From: Bradyrhizobium sp. dw_411 | Lineage (GTDB): Bacteria; Pseudomonadota; Alphaproteobacteria; Rhizobiales; Xanthobacteraceae | DNA length: 64,000 bases | Assembly (NCBI RefSeq): GCF_018449695.1 | Contig: NZ_JAAVUY010000006.1 | Location: 355,814 to 419,813, forward strand | Direction: 5' to 3' | Shown: piece after piece, positions 55,924 to 64,000 of the stretch | How the letters are laid out: each line of letters starts with the position of its first letter | Position numbering within the stretch: position 1 is the first letter of the stretch | Translations under genes and position numbers: made by a program | Notes under the pieces: generated by a model | Databases searched by the model: none | What the model saw: only the letters and a program-made list of their open reading frames with translations | What the model was told of the DNA's origin: nothing

Positions 55924-56068
55924 TGTCGTCCCGGCGAAAGCCGGGACCCATACCGCGTGATGCCCGAATTCAAGTAAGATGCTTGTCGCTCTTACCGCGC
56001 CTCACTAAAACTACGGTGGCTATGGGTCCCGGCCCCCGTGCGCAATTGCGCACTAGGCCGGGACGACG
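55924..56068. repeat. Composite palindrome, family F/G (GTCCCGGCGAAAGCCGGGAC)
   Basis: Begins GTCGTCCCGGCGAAAGCCGGGACCCATA and ends with TATGGGTCCCGGCC...GTGCGCAATTGCGCAC-TAGGCCGGGACGACG. The outer ends CGTCCCGG/CCGGGACG pair. The core palindrome is shared with the element at 29348. Confidence 0.85.
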
Positions 56069-56078
56069 AGCGTAATTT

Positions 56079-56918
56079 GTGGTGATACCTGTGAAAAACG
56101 CCAGCAGCCTACAAAACATCCAGGACACCATCGTCCTCGCCGGCGCGGGGAAGATGGGCGGCGCGATGCTGGCGGGGTGGCTGGCGCAGGGCCTTGACGC
56201 CCGGCGCGTGACCGTCATCGAGCCGCATCCTTCCGATGACATCCACGCGCTCGCCGCCAAGGGCGTGCGCCTCAATCCCTCCGCCAAGGATATTGGCGCG
56301 GTCGCGACCCTCGTCGTGGCGCTGAAGCCGCAATCTTTCCGCGAGGCCGGGCCTGATTTAAAGCCATTTGCCGCGCCGGCCACGCTGGTGGTGTCGATCA
56401 TGGCGGGAACCACCATCGCCTCGATCGAACAAGCCTGCGGCGGCAGCGTGGTGCGCGCGATGCCCAACACCCCGGCTGCGATCGGGCGCGGCATTACGGT
56501 CGCGGTGGCGTCGAAGAAAGTTAGCCCCACGCAGCGCACGATTGCTGATGCGCTGCTGCGCGCCACCGGATCGGTCGAATGGGTCGATGACGAAAAACTG
56601 ATGGATGCAGTGACCGCCGTATCCGGCTCCGGCCCCGCCTATGTGTTCCTGCTCGCCGAGGAACTCGCGCGCGCCGGTGTCGAAGCCGGTTTACCGCTAG
56701 AGCTTGCGACCAGACTCGCACGCGAAACCGTGTCCGGCTCCGGCGAATTGCTGCATCGCTCAGAACTCGCATCGGCTACGCTGCGCCAGAATGTCACCTC
56801 GCCTGGCGGCACCACGGCGGCGGCACTCGAAGTGCTGATGGGACCGGATGGCATGCAGCCGCTGCTGACGCGCGCGGTTGCGGCGGCAACGCGGCGGTCG
56901 CAGGAACTGGCGAAGTAG
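56079..56918 (+). CDS. proC: Pyrroline-5-carboxylate reductase
   Basis: 279 residues beginning at a GTG at 56079. The Rossmann motif IVLAGAGKMGGAMLAGWL, MPNTPAAIGRG and the C-terminal AVSGSGPAYVFLLAE...NVTSPGGTTAAALEVL are the ProC hallmarks. It reduces pyrroline-5-carboxylate to proline with NAD(P)H. Two repeats lie just before the start, so the promoter region is short. Start choice between two GTGs is open. Confidence 0.95.
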   Translation: MVIPVKNASSLQNIQDTIVLAGAGKMGGAMLAGWLAQGLDARRVTVIEPHPSDDIHALAAKGVRLNPSAKDIGAVATLVVALKPQSFREAGPDLKPFAAPATLVVSIMAGTTIASIEQACGGSVVRAMPNTPAAIGRGITVAVASKKVSPTQRTIADALLRATGSVEWVDDEKLMDAVTAVSGSGPAYVFLLAEELARAGVEAGLPLELATRLARETVSGSGELLHRSELASATLRQNVTSPGGTTAAALEVLMGPDGMQPLLTRAVAAATRRSQELAK

Positions 56919-56926
56919 GTTTCTGT

Positions 56927-57028
56927 CCTCATCCTGAGGAGCGGCCACTTGGCCGCGTCTCGAAGGATGGATGCACGGGCGGACTCGCGGCCATCCTTCG
57001 AGACGCGCGCAAGTGCGCGCTCCTCAGA
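56927..57028. repeat. Palindromic repeat, family D
   Basis: CCTCATCCTGAGGAGCGGCC...GCGTCTCGAAGGATGG, followed by CCATCCTTCGAGACGCGCGC...GCGCGCTCCTCAG: two converging copies of the D arm. The 200 bases after it hold a direct repeat TTTAGAATC (57090, 57121) and no gene. Confidence 0.88.
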
Positions 57029-57230
57029 GCCTGACTGATAATTGGCAGGAGCCACCGTGTGTGGCTTTAAGTACCGGTTCCCGCGCAACTTTAGAATCGA
57101 TTAGCGTGTGGTTCTGAAATTTTAGAATCAAGATAAGCGAAGCCAGATCGACTGCCGCAGGACAAAAATGCCAAAGTGCGGCCGTCCTGCGAATTATGAG
57201 TCAGACTCTCAGGATGAGGACCGTCTTTAT

Positions 57231-57626
57231 CTACCCCGCCGCCAGCCGCTTGTTGAACGCCTCGACATTGACAAGCCCGCGGGCATGGCGGCCCTCGCCG
57301 ATGCGGCGCTTGTCGTCAAAGGCTTCGACCGCAAAACGGATCACCCGGCGTTCGACCGCGATGACGCGCGCAGTAGTCCGCACGGTCGCGCCGACCGGCG
57401 TTGCGGCGAGATGGCGGATATCGACTTCGGTGCCGACGGTGACCCAGCCCGGCTCGAGAAAAGCGCTGATGGCATCGGCCGACGCCATCTCCATTTCCAG
57501 GATCATCATCGGGGTCGCATAGACCATCGGCATATCAGGAACGAAATGCCCGACGGTGCGCTCCGGCGGCACCACCAGCAAGCGCTCGGCGCTCATGCCG
57601 ATTGTGATGACGTCGCGTGCATCCAT
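57231..57626 (-). CDS. Hot-dog-fold thioesterase
   Basis: 131 residues from ATG 57626 (MDARDVITIGMSAERLLVV). The hot-dog thioesterase pattern HFVPDMPMVYATPMMILEMEMA and VGTEVDIRHLAATPVGATVRTTARVIAVERRVIRFAVEAFDDKRRIGEG is complete, resembling fluoroacetyl-CoA thioesterase-type proteins. The substrate acyl-CoA is unknown. A second start at 57650 lies inside a repeat and is less likely. Confidence 0.82.
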   Translation of the reverse strand: MDARDVITIGMSAERLLVVPPERTVGHFVPDMPMVYATPMMILEMEMASADAISAFLEPGWVTVGTEVDIRHLAATPVGATVRTTARVIAVERRVIRFAVEAFDDKRRIGEGRHARGLVNVEAFNKRLAAG

Positions 57627-57644
57627 GGAGGATCCGATTTCAGT

Positions 57645-57745
57645 CGTCATTCCGGGATGGTCCGAAGGACCAGACCCGGAATCTCGAGATTCTCCGATGT
57701 GCAAATGCACATCGGAGTTCGTGCTTCGCACGCCCCGGAATGACG
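57645..57745. repeat. Palindromic repeat, family C
   Basis: CGTCATTCCGGGATGGTCCGAAGGACCAGACCCGGAATCTCGAGATTC and ends CGCACGCCCCGGAATGACG. It is directly upstream of the thioesterase start, between it and the tautomerase on the same strand. Confidence 0.9.
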
Positions 57746-57761
57746 TTACTACTCGCCTGCC

Positions 57762-57965
57762 TTACTTCTTCGCGGCAGCGGCGCGCTCAACGAAAGTCTT
57801 GCCGCCCTTCATCTTGTGAGCCAGCGGCGCTTCGTTGATCTGGATCACAACGTTATCGGCATCGACGCCGAGGTTCTTCACCAGCGCCTGCGTGATGTCG
57901 CGCATCATGCCGGCCTTCTGTTCGTCGTTACGGCCGGCGGCCATGCTCACGGTAATTTCAGGCAT
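57762..57965 (-). CDS. 4-oxalocrotonate tautomerase-family protein
   Basis: 67 residues that keep Pro2, which becomes the catalytic amino-terminal Pro after Met removal (MPEITVSMAAGRNDEQKAGMMRDITQALVKNLG), and the family pattern to the end (DNVVIQINEAPLAHKMKGGKTF). 4-OT enzymes shift double bonds in oxo-acids from aromatic degradation. It forms a homohexamer. No catabolic operon adjoins, so the substrate is open. Confidence 0.9.
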   Translation of the reverse strand: MPEITVSMAAGRNDEQKAGMMRDITQALVKNLGVDADNVVIQINEAPLAHKMKGGKTFVERAAAAKK

Positions 57966-58042
57966 TATTTTATCTCCCTTTTCTCTTGCTACGGCATCTC
58001 GCCGTTGACCTCATCCCTGCGTAACGGCTCCGCCGTTATCGC

Positions 58043-58162
58043 ACGAGGAGCGGCCTCTTGGCCGCGTCTCGAAGGATGCCATATTGTCCCCATGGTTCGA
58101 GACGGCGCAACAGCCAAGTTTACGCAGGCTGCGTGTGTATGCCGCGCCTCCTCACCATGAGG
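58043..58162. repeat. Palindromic repeat, family D, at the hisS end
   Basis: GAGGAGCGGCC...GGCCGCGTCTCGAAGGATG followed by CCATGGTTCGAGACGGCG...CGCGCCTCCTCACCATGAGG. It ends one or two bases before the hisS stop codon on the minus strand. Confidence 0.85.
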
Positions 58163-58163
58163 A

Positions 58164-59759
58164 TCAATTCCACTTCACCTCATGCCGCGCCAGCACTTCG
58201 CGTACCTTGGCGACCAGTTCGTCCTCACGGCACGAGAACTGCGCCGGCCGGGTCTCGCGCCATTCCTGGTTGGAGGCAATCGCGGCAGCCGCCTTGGCAC
58301 CCTCGATCAGATCCTTGATCTGGACCTCGCCGCGCGATTTCTCGTCGCTGCCTTGAATGATCACGCAAGGCGAATGGCGCCGGTCGGCATATTTGAGCTG
58401 GTTGCCCATGTTCTTGGGATTGCCGAGATAAAGCTCGGCGCGGATTTTGGCGTCGCGCAGCACCGCGACCATCTTCTGGTAATCAGCGACACGGTCGCGA
58501 TCGAACACGGTGACCACGACAGGACCAAACTCCGGCGTGGTATCGAGCTTGCCGAGCATCGTGAGCGCGGCCTGCAGGCGCGACACGCCGATCGAAAATC
58601 CGGTCGCCGGCACCGGCTCGCCGCGAAAGCGCGAGACCAAGCCGTCGTAACGCCCGCCGCCACCGACCGATCCGAAACGTACCGGGCGGCCTTTTTCGTC
58701 TTTGGTTTCGAGCAGGAGTTCCACCTCAAAGACTGGACCGGTATAGTATTCAAGACCGCGCACGACGCTTGTTGAGAGTTCAATACGATCTCTGTATCCC
58801 GCGCCGTCTACTAGATTCGCTATTTCTCGAAGCTCCTCGATCCCGGCAGACGATGTGGGATTCCTCCCCTGTGGCAAGTCTAGGAGATTCAAAAACAAGC
58901 CGTAGTCCTGAATGAGATAACCTTCCGCGTCCTTATGATATGTTGGTGTTGAATGACGTTGACGAACGTTGGTGTCGGTTGTGAAGTAGTCGATCACGGC
59001 ATCTTGCTGGGCTTCAGTTAGATCAGCACCCTTAGCAAAATCACCCTTTCCCTCTTCTCCACCATCCCATCGACCCGAACCGAGCAACTTACGAATTTCC
59101 GATATCGAAAACTTATCTAGTTTGTCGATAGCCCGCAGCACAGTTAGCCGTCGCCCTGCGTTCTCGTCACCGCCAAGACCGATGTTCTCCAAAACCCCGT
59201 CGAATATCTTGCGATTGTTGACTTTCACCACATAGCTGCCACGCAGGATTCCCAGCGCTTCCATGGTGTCCGCGGCCATCATGCACATCTCGGCATCGGC
59301 AGCGGCGGCTGACTGACCGCCGGACGCAGTACCCACAGTATCGGCGTCGAACTGCATGAATTGCCGGAAGCGGCCGGGTCCCGGTTTTTCGTTGCGATAG
59401 ACGTAGCCAAACCGATAACTGCGGTAGGGCAGCACCAGATTCTCGGTTCCGTACCGCTCCGCCACGTACCGCGCCAGCGGCGCGGTCAGGTCGTAACGCA
59501 AGCTGATCCACTGCTCGTCATCGTCCTGGAACGAGAACACGCCCTCATTGGGCCGGTCCTGATCCGGCAGGAATTTGCCGAGCGCGTCGGTGAACTCCAT
59601 CGCCGGAGTTTCCACCGGCTCGAAGCCGTAGCGCTCATAGACTTCGCGGATTTTCTCGACCATCGCGCGCGTCGCCGCGATCTCGGCGGGACCGCGATCG
59701 GCGAGCCCCCGCGGCAGGCGGGCGCGCAATTTCTGGGGTTTTTTGGGTTTCTCGGCCAT
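58164..59759 (-). CDS. hisS: Histidyl-tRNA synthetase (mosaic composition)
   Basis: 531 residues. The class II motifs are intact: motif 2 ([15 protein letters not shown]), the His-binding signature [10 protein letters not shown], and motif 3 [13 protein letters not shown] with [10 protein letters not shown]. It attaches His to its tRNA. Residues about 199-338, encoded by 58745-59165, are unusual: 51% G+C over 58801-59160, and 45% over 58861-58920, compared with about 60-62% in sampled flanks, with codons such as AGA, TCA and ACA. The first and last parts look normal for the genus. Probably recombined, but still an open frame. Confidence 0.95.
   Translation of the reverse strand: MAEKPKKPQKLRARLPRGLADRGPAEIAATRAMVEKIREVYERYGFEPVETPAMEFTDALGKFLPDQDRPNEGVFSFQDDDEQWISLRYDLTAPLARYVAERYGTENLVLPYRSYRFGYVYRNEKPGPGRFRQFMQFDADTVGTASGGQSAAAADAEMCMMAADTMEALGILRGSYVVKVNNRKIFDGVLENIGLGGDENAGRRLTVLRAIDKLDKFSISEIRKLLGSGRWDGGEEGKGDFAKGADLTEAQQDAVIDYFTTDTNVRQRHSTPTYHKDAEGYLIQDYGLFLNLLDLPQGRNPTSSAGIEELREIANLVDGAGYRDRIELSTSVVRGLEYYTGPVFEVELLLETKDEKGRPVRFGSVGGGGRYDGLVSRFRGEPVPATGFSIGVSRLQAALTMLGKLDTTPEFGPVVVTVFDRDRVADYQKMVAVLRDAKIRAELYLGNPKNMGNQLKYADRRHSPCVIIQGSDEKSRGEVQIKDLIEGAKAAAAIASNQEWRETRPAQFSCREDELVAKVREVLARHEVKWN
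58745..59165. other. Low-G+C, probably foreign patch inside hisS
   Basis: A patch of about 420 bases with visibly different base use within one gene. Counted directly, 58801-59160 has 182 G+C of 360 (51%), whereas 58501-58560 has 36 of 60 and 59521-59580 has 37 of 60. The edges are approximate. It encodes the segment between motif 2 and the His-binding motif. Confidence 0.75.
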
Positions 59760-59805
59760 CGGCGGCGTTGGTACCAGCGCCGGCGCGATGCGGCAACCTT
59801 ACTGA

Positions 59806-59945
59806 CTTCCCTTCTCCCCTTGTGGGAAAAGGTGGCGCGCGCAGCGCGCCGGATGAGGGGTCTGTATCCGCGGACGCAGACCCCTCACCCGGCCGCGATG
59901 CTTCGCATCGCGGCCACCCTCTCCCACAAGGGGGAGAGGGGAAGA
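59806..59945. repeat. Palindromic repeat, family E
   Basis: CTTCCCTTCTCCCCTTGTGGGAAAAGGTGG ... CCACCCTCTCCCACAAGGGGGAGAGGGGAAG, with inner arms GCGCGCAGCGCGC and GCGATGCTTCGCATCGC. Fills the gap between ilvE (stop) and hisS (start). Confidence 0.92.
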
Positions 59946-59952
59946 AAGTCCC

Positions 59953-60843
59953 TCACGCCGCCACGGCCCTGCCCTTCGGCTGCACCTCGGCGCTGTAGTC
60001 CGCCATCAACCGCTCCGAAATCGCGCCGGGCTTGAACTTCCACTGCGCGATTTCGGACACCGGCGTCACCTCAGCGGCGGTGCCGGTGATGAAGCACTCG
60101 CTGAACCCCGAAAGTTCCTCCGGCAGGATGCGGCGCTCGATTACCTCGATACCCCGGCGCCGGGCGAGGTCGATCACGGTGGCGCGGGTGATGCCGGCCA
60201 GGAAGCAATCGGCGATCGGGGTGTGGATTTTGCCGTCTTGAATAAAGAAGATGTTGGCGCCGGTGCATTCGGCGACGCGGCCCTGCCAATCCAGCATCAT
60301 CGCATCGGCGTAGCCCGCGCGCTCGGCTCGGTGCTTGGAGATGGTGCAGATCATGTAGAGGCCGGCGGCCTTGGCCATCGCGGGGATCGTCTGCGGATCC
60401 GGCCGGCGGTAGTCGGCCAGGCCGATCCGGATTCCCTTCAGCTTTTCGGCCGGGTCGAAATAGCTCGGCCATTGCCAGGCCGCGACGGCCAGATGGATGG
60501 TATTGCTCTGCGCCGCCACGCCCATCATCTCCGAACCGCGCCACGCAATGGGGCGGACATAGGCGTCCGGCAGGTTGTTGGTATCGATCACAAGCTGCTT
60601 GGCGGCATCGATTTCGGCCACTGAATAAGGGATCTCGAAGTCGAGAATCTGCGCCGATTGCTTCAGCCGCTCGGAATGCTCCCGGCTCTTGAAGACGGTG
60701 CCACCATAGGCGCGCTCGCCCTCGAACACGGCGCTGGCGTAATGCAGTCCGTGGGTCAGCACATGGACGTTGGCAGCCGCCCACGGCACCAGTTTGCCAT
60801 CGTACCAGATGACGCCATCGATTTTGTCGAACGAAACTCCCAT
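59953..60843 (-). CDS. ilvE: Branched-chain amino acid aminotransferase
   Basis: 296 residues in the fold-type IV aminotransferase family. FEGERAYGG starts the substrate region, Lys158 in MAKAAGLYM binds PLP, and the later ECTGANIFFI is typical. It makes or degrades Leu, Ile and Val with 2-oxoglutarate. It precedes a 304-base gap to a MarR operon that is divergent. Confidence 0.94.
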   Translation of the reverse strand: MGVSFDKIDGVIWYDGKLVPWAAANVHVLTHGLHYASAVFEGERAYGGTVFKSREHSERLKQSAQILDFEIPYSVAEIDAAKQLVIDTNNLPDAYVRPIAWRGSEMMGVAAQSNTIHLAVAAWQWPSYFDPAEKLKGIRIGLADYRRPDPQTIPAMAKAAGLYMICTISKHRAERAGYADAMMLDWQGRVAECTGANIFFIQDGKIHTPIADCFLAGITRATVIDLARRRGIEVIERRILPEELSGFSECFITGTAAEVTPVSEIAQWKFKPGAISERLMADYSAEVQPKGRAVAA

Positions 60844-61138
60844 GGGCTCTCTCCCGGATTGACGCTTTGCGCGCCGCGCGCCGTGGCGCTGTTGGTTGGG
60901 TCTGGCCCCGCCCCAGCCGGCCTAAAGGCCGGTTTCCCTGCCAGTACGGTCCTGAGGACCCGCTTTTGTGGAAGGCGGAAGTCCAGTATGTTTGCCGAGA
61001 TGCTGCTCGACAGTTGCACAGTTGATTTGCGGCCCTTGCCGCCGGCTCAGGGCTTTCTCACCCTGTTTGGAATGTCGCCACGAATAAACGATCTAATATT
61101 TCGTCACGACTGGCAGTTTTGTAACATTGAACCCAAGA
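60844..61138. other. Divergent intergenic region, ilvE / MarR
   Basis: This 304-base gap (to 61147) contains a hairpin CCGGCC-TAAA-GGCCGG (60917-60932) in the ilvE leader and, at its right end, an AT-rich stretch before the MarR inverted repeat. No gene recognised. Confidence 0.6.
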
Positions 61139-61159
61139 TATGTCAATATGACTGACATA
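61139..61159. promoter_or_regulatory. Candidate MarR operator overlapping the MarR start codon
   Basis: A perfect inverted repeat, TATGTCA-ATATGAC-TGACATA, with seven-base arms and seven-base spacer. The MarR start codon (61148-61150) falls inside the spacer, so binding would block transcription or translation of its own gene. Confidence 0.5.
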
Positions 61160-61702
61160 AATTTCTCGACGGCGCCCCCTGCTCCCGATTCGCAGGCTAG
61201 CGAGGCGCATGCGCCGAACCCCGGTTCGGCCGATTTGCGCTGGGACATCATCGAGCTGCTATTCTTCGCGTATCGGGATTTCGTCGGCGATGCCGACCAC
61301 GAGCTCGAAGTGTTCGGATTCGGCCGCGCACATCACCGGGTGCTGCATTTCGTGTATCGTTATCCCGGGCTGAAGGTGGCCGATCTGCTCGACGTGCTGC
61401 GGATCACCAAGCAATCCCTCGGGCGGGTGCTCAAGCAGCTGCTCGATGAAGACTATATCGTCCAGAAGGCCGGCAATAACGACCGGCGGCAACGCCTGCT
61501 GTTCGCCACCGCCAAGGGTGAGGCGCTGGTCGCCAAGCTGGCGGGCCTGCAAACCGACCGGCTGAACCGGGCGCTGCGCGACATCGGACCTGATGGCGCC
61601 GATACCGTCCGCCAGTTTCTGCGCGCGATGATCGACCGCGACGATCCCGACAAGGTGCTGGAAACGATCTTCGGGGCCGGCACCGCAAAGGCAAAGGAAT
61701 AA
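61148..61702 (+). CDS. MarR-family regulator
   Basis: 184 residues from the ATG at 61148; a TTG start seven codons upstream is less likely. The winged-helix core (FFAYRDFVGDADHELEVFGFGRAHHRVLHFV, LLDVLRITKQSLGRVLKQLLDEDYIVQKAGNNDRRQRLLFATAKG) with its RR-containing wing is typical MarR. Two bases separate its stop from the response regulator, so it is the first gene of a three-gene operon. It may repress its own operon through the operator at 61139. Confidence 0.9.
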   Translation: MTDINFSTAPPAPDSQASEAHAPNPGSADLRWDIIELLFFAYRDFVGDADHELEVFGFGRAHHRVLHFVYRYPGLKVADLLDVLRITKQSLGRVLKQLLDEDYIVQKAGNNDRRQRLLFATAKGEALVAKLAGLQTDRLNRALRDIGPDGADTVRQFLRAMIDRDDPDKVLETIFGAGTAKAKE

Positions 61703-61704
61703 TC

Positions 61705-62427
61705 GTGGCCCAGGCTGCAATTCTCGCTCGAACGCCACCGCGACCGGCCGATGATGCGCCGCATCTGCTGCTGGTCGATGACGACCGCCGTATCCGCGAT
61801 CTGTTGTCGCGCTTTCTGTGCGGCGAAGGTTACCGCGTCACCACCGCGATGAGCGCGAGCGATGCGCGCGCCAAGCTGCTTGGCCTGCATTTCGACCTGT
61901 TGATCCTCGACGTCATGATGCCCGGCGAAACCGGATTCGACCTGGCGCGCTTCATCCGCACCTCCTCGTCGGTGCCGATCGTGATGCTGACTGCGCGCCA
62001 TGAGGCCGAAAGCCGGATCGAAGGCCTGCAGATCGGCGCCGATGATTATGTCGCCAAGCCGTTCGAGCCGCGCGAGCTGGTGCTGCGGATCGGCAATATT
62101 CTCAAGCGAAGCGCACCGCCGCCGGTGGAGACGCTGGAGCAGACCGCATTCGGTCCCTACGTCTATCACCTGGAACGCGGCGAGCTTCGCCAGGGCGAGG
62201 AAACCATCCATCTCACCGACCGCGAACGCGACATGCTGCGCATGCTTGCGCTCGCGCGCGGCGAGACCGTGCCGCGCAACGCGCTGACCGGCGACGGCAC
62301 CGTCAATGAGCGCGCGGTCGATGTGCAGATCAACCGCCTGCGGCGCAAGATCGAGCGCGATCCCGCCAATCCGCTGTTCCTGCAGGCCGTGCGCGGCATC
62401 GGCTACCGCCTGGTCGCGTCGCCCTGA
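61705..62427 (+). CDS. OmpR-family response regulator
   Basis: 240 residues from a GTG at 61705. The receiver domain holds the acidic pair (DDD, 25-27), the phosphorylated Asp69 in LILDVMMPG and Lys118. A winged helix of OmpR/PhoB type follows (LTDRERDMLRML...VDVQINRLRRKIE). It is paired with the histidine kinase 38 bases downstream. The genes regulated are unknown. Confidence 0.95.
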   Translation: MAQAAILARTPPRPADDAPHLLLVDDDRRIRDLLSRFLCGEGYRVTTAMSASDARAKLLGLHFDLLILDVMMPGETGFDLARFIRTSSSVPIVMLTARHEAESRIEGLQIGADDYVAKPFEPRELVLRIGNILKRSAPPPVETLEQTAFGPYVYHLERGELRQGEETIHLTDRERDMLRMLALARGETVPRNALTGDGTVNERAVDVQINRLRRKIERDPANPLFLQAVRGIGYRLVASP

Positions 62428-62465
62428 ATTGCCGCAAGTGTAACCCGTAGAGTGATTCCTGAACG

Positions 62466-63854
62466 ATGAGCACGCTCGACACTGGCCTCACGCTGATCCG
62501 CACCGCTTCGCGGCGCGTATCCGCGGCCAATGGCTGGATGGGCAACGCGTTCAAGAGCTGGATGCCGACCGGGCTTTATGCCCGCGCGCTCTTGATCATG
62601 ATCGTGCCGATGGTGGTGCTGCAGTCGGTGGTGGCGTTCGTGTTCATGGAACGGCACTGGAACACGGTGACGCGGCATCTGTCGGCAGCGGTGGTGCAGG
62701 ATATCGCCAGTCTCATTGACGTCTACAAGGGCTATCCGCAGGACAAGGACCACACGCTGTTGCGACGGATCGCTCAGCAGCGGCTCGGGCTGGTGGTTGA
62801 TTTTCTGGCGGTCGGCGACATGCCGCCGCCGGGCCCGAAACCATTTTTCTCGCTGCTCGACCAGACGCTGTCGGTGCAACTCGGCCGGCAAATCGCAAAA
62901 CCGTTCTGGATCGATACCGTCGGCCGCTCCAATCTCGTCGAAATCCGCATCCAGCTCGACGACGCCGTGATGCGCATCTTCGCCCAGCGCAGCGCTGCCT
63001 ACGCTTCCAATTCCGAGATCTTCCTGTTCTGGATGGTGGGCACGTCGTCGATCCTTCTGATCGTCGCGGTCCTGTTCCTGCGCAACCAGATCAAACCGAT
63101 CCTGCGGTTGGCCGATGCCGCCGAGAGTTTCGGCAAAGGCCGCGAGGCGCTTAACTTCCGTCCCCGCGGCGCACGCGAAGTGCGCCGGGCCGCGCAGGCG
63201 TTCCTGGAGATGAAAGCGCGCATCGAGCGTTCGATCGAACAGCGCACCGCGATGCTGGCCGGCGTGTCGCACGATTTGCGCACCATTCTGACCCGCTTCA
63301 AGCTCGAACTGGCGCTGATCGGCGACAGTCCGGAAATCGACGGCATGCGAAAAGATGTCGACGAGATGGCCGGCATGCTCGAGGCGTATCTGGCTTTCGC
63401 GCGCGGCGACGGCGGTGAGCAGGCGCAGCCGACCGACATGACGCTGGCGTTGGAAGAGTTACGCAGCGACGCCGAACGTAACGGCCATACCGCGACCGTG
63501 TCGTTTCACGGCCTGCCGGTCGTGACGGTGAAGCCGGCTTCGTTCAAGCGCTGCCTCGGCAACCTCGTGTCCAACGCGGCGCGGCACGCCAATGCGATTT
63601 CGATCACCGGCCACCGCGATCACCGCTATCTGACCGTGACCATCGACGATGACGGGCCGGGCATACCACCTGACATGCGCGAGGAAGTGTTCAAGCCGTT
63701 CCTGCGGCTGGATGACGCCCGCAACCAGGATGAGGGCGGCACCGGCCTCGGCCTTGCGATCGCCCGCGACATTGCCCGCTCGCATGGCGGCGATATCACG
63801 CTTGGCGACAGCCCGATGGGCGGCCTTCGCGCTTCGGTGCGGGTGCCGGTGTAG
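62466..63854 (+). CDS. HAMP-domain histidine kinase, EnvZ-like
   Basis: 462 residues. A membrane segment at about 40-60 (LIMIVPMVVLQSVVAFVF) and another at 185-205 enclose a periplasmic loop; then come HAMP, the dimerisation/phosphoacceptor helix with His269 (GVSHDLRTILTRFKLELALI), and a HATPase domain with DDGPGIP and GGTGLGLAIARDIARSHGG. Signals to the OmpR-type regulator just upstream. The sensory loop has no known ligand. The operon may continue beyond the window, but none is seen. Confidence 0.95.
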   Translation: MSTLDTGLTLIRTASRRVSAANGWMGNAFKSWMPTGLYARALLIMIVPMVVLQSVVAFVFMERHWNTVTRHLSAAVVQDIASLIDVYKGYPQDKDHTLLRRIAQQRLGLVVDFLAVGDMPPPGPKPFFSLLDQTLSVQLGRQIAKPFWIDTVGRSNLVEIRIQLDDAVMRIFAQRSAAYASNSEIFLFWMVGTSSILLIVAVLFLRNQIKPILRLADAAESFGKGREALNFRPRGAREVRRAAQAFLEMKARIERSIEQRTAMLAGVSHDLRTILTRFKLELALIGDSPEIDGMRKDVDEMAGMLEAYLAFARGDGGEQAQPTDMTLALEELRSDAERNGHTATVSFHGLPVVTVKPASFKRCLGNLVSNAARHANAISITGHRDHRYLTVTIDDDGPGIPPDMREEVFKPFLRLDDARNQDEGGTGLGLAIARDIARSHGGDITLGDSPMGGLRASVRVPV

Positions 63855-63928
63855 CGTTTTGTTTCTCTCTCTCCCCGCAAGCGGCAGGGCTATCGCATAT
63901 GACTTTCCGCCGCGGTAATCGCCTGGGG

Positions 63929-63974
63929 CCTCATGGTTCGAGACGCCTCGAAGACGAGGCTCCTCACCATGAGG
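63929..63974. repeat. Palindromic repeat, family D
   Basis: CCTCATGGTTCGAGACGCCTCG mirrored by CGAGGCTCCTCACCATGAGG. A short copy of the D element after the histidine kinase, near the window end. Confidence 0.85.
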
Positions 63975-64000
63975 GTTCAAGATTTAGCCGCGCAGAAAGT

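Noticed and set aside
16507..57745. Palindromic repeats as CRISPR
   Set aside because: Copies are single and far apart, with no regular spacers and no cas genes.

Overview
The window looks like chromosomal DNA of a Bradyrhizobium-type alphaproteobacterium (Bradyrhizobium, Rhodopseudomonas or Afipia/Oligotropha group). The evidence is high G+C, the choice of small Bradyrhizobium-type conserved proteins (DUF992, glycine-zipper, SEC-C, CWC and 45-90 residue membrane proteins), a form I aerobic CO dehydrogenase cluster, and many copies of several palindromic repeat families typical of this lineage. No tRNA, rRNA, phage, insertion sequence or CRISPR was recognised.

Layout. 0-6.6 kb: an L-lactate dehydrogenase-type flavoenzyme, two paralogous exported DUF5666-like proteins, aroE, a BASS-type transporter divergent from a LysR regulator, and a DUF1275 membrane protein. 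6.6-13.6 kb: an exported WG-repeat protein, an EF-G-like GTPase, two paralogous DUF992 exported proteins and an aspartate aminotransferase. 13.8-22.9 kb: a GT87-type membrane glycosyltransferase, three glutathione-S-transferases, tiny membrane proteins, a membrane PAS protein, CWC and EF-hand proteins and a second LysR regulator. 22.9-31.1 kb: pgm, an unusually long uvrB carrying repeat elements inside its reading frame, a frame-disrupted SEC-C gene, a long structured repeat, and a MetX-like hydrolase. 31.5-36.7 kb: two SnoaL-like proteins and other small proteins, and a coupled pair of MaoC-like proteins. 36.7-45.3 kb: housekeeping genes ychF-pth-rplY, ubiK, lgt-midA-pgeF (translationally coupled), a Coa1-like protein and prs.

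45.4-54.2 kb (minus strand) holds the main metabolic system: coxC-coxM-coxS-coxL-coxD-coxE-coxF-coxG. CoxL has the form I active-site motif AYRCSFR, CoxS has the eight cysteines for two [2Fe-2S] clusters, and CoxM has both FAD-binding motifs. CoxD, CoxE, CoxF and CoxG are the maturation and recruitment proteins. CoxC is an MHYT-LytTR membrane regulator. The cell should be able to oxidise CO to CO2 aerobically. A type II lumazine synthase gene lies directly upstream on the same strand.

54.4-64 kb: ribH, a YbjN protein, proC, a thioesterase, a 4-OT tautomerase, hisS with a compositionally foreign central patch, ilvE, and a MarR - OmpR-type regulator - histidine kinase operon. The MarR start codon sits inside a perfect inverted repeat.

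The least ordinary signals are: a small SEC-C gene that needs two identical +1 frameshifts at TTTC to restore its metal-binding motif; a roughly 400-base structured repeat whose G-U pairs indicate plus-strand RNA; repeat elements translated within uvrB; and the mosaic hisS.
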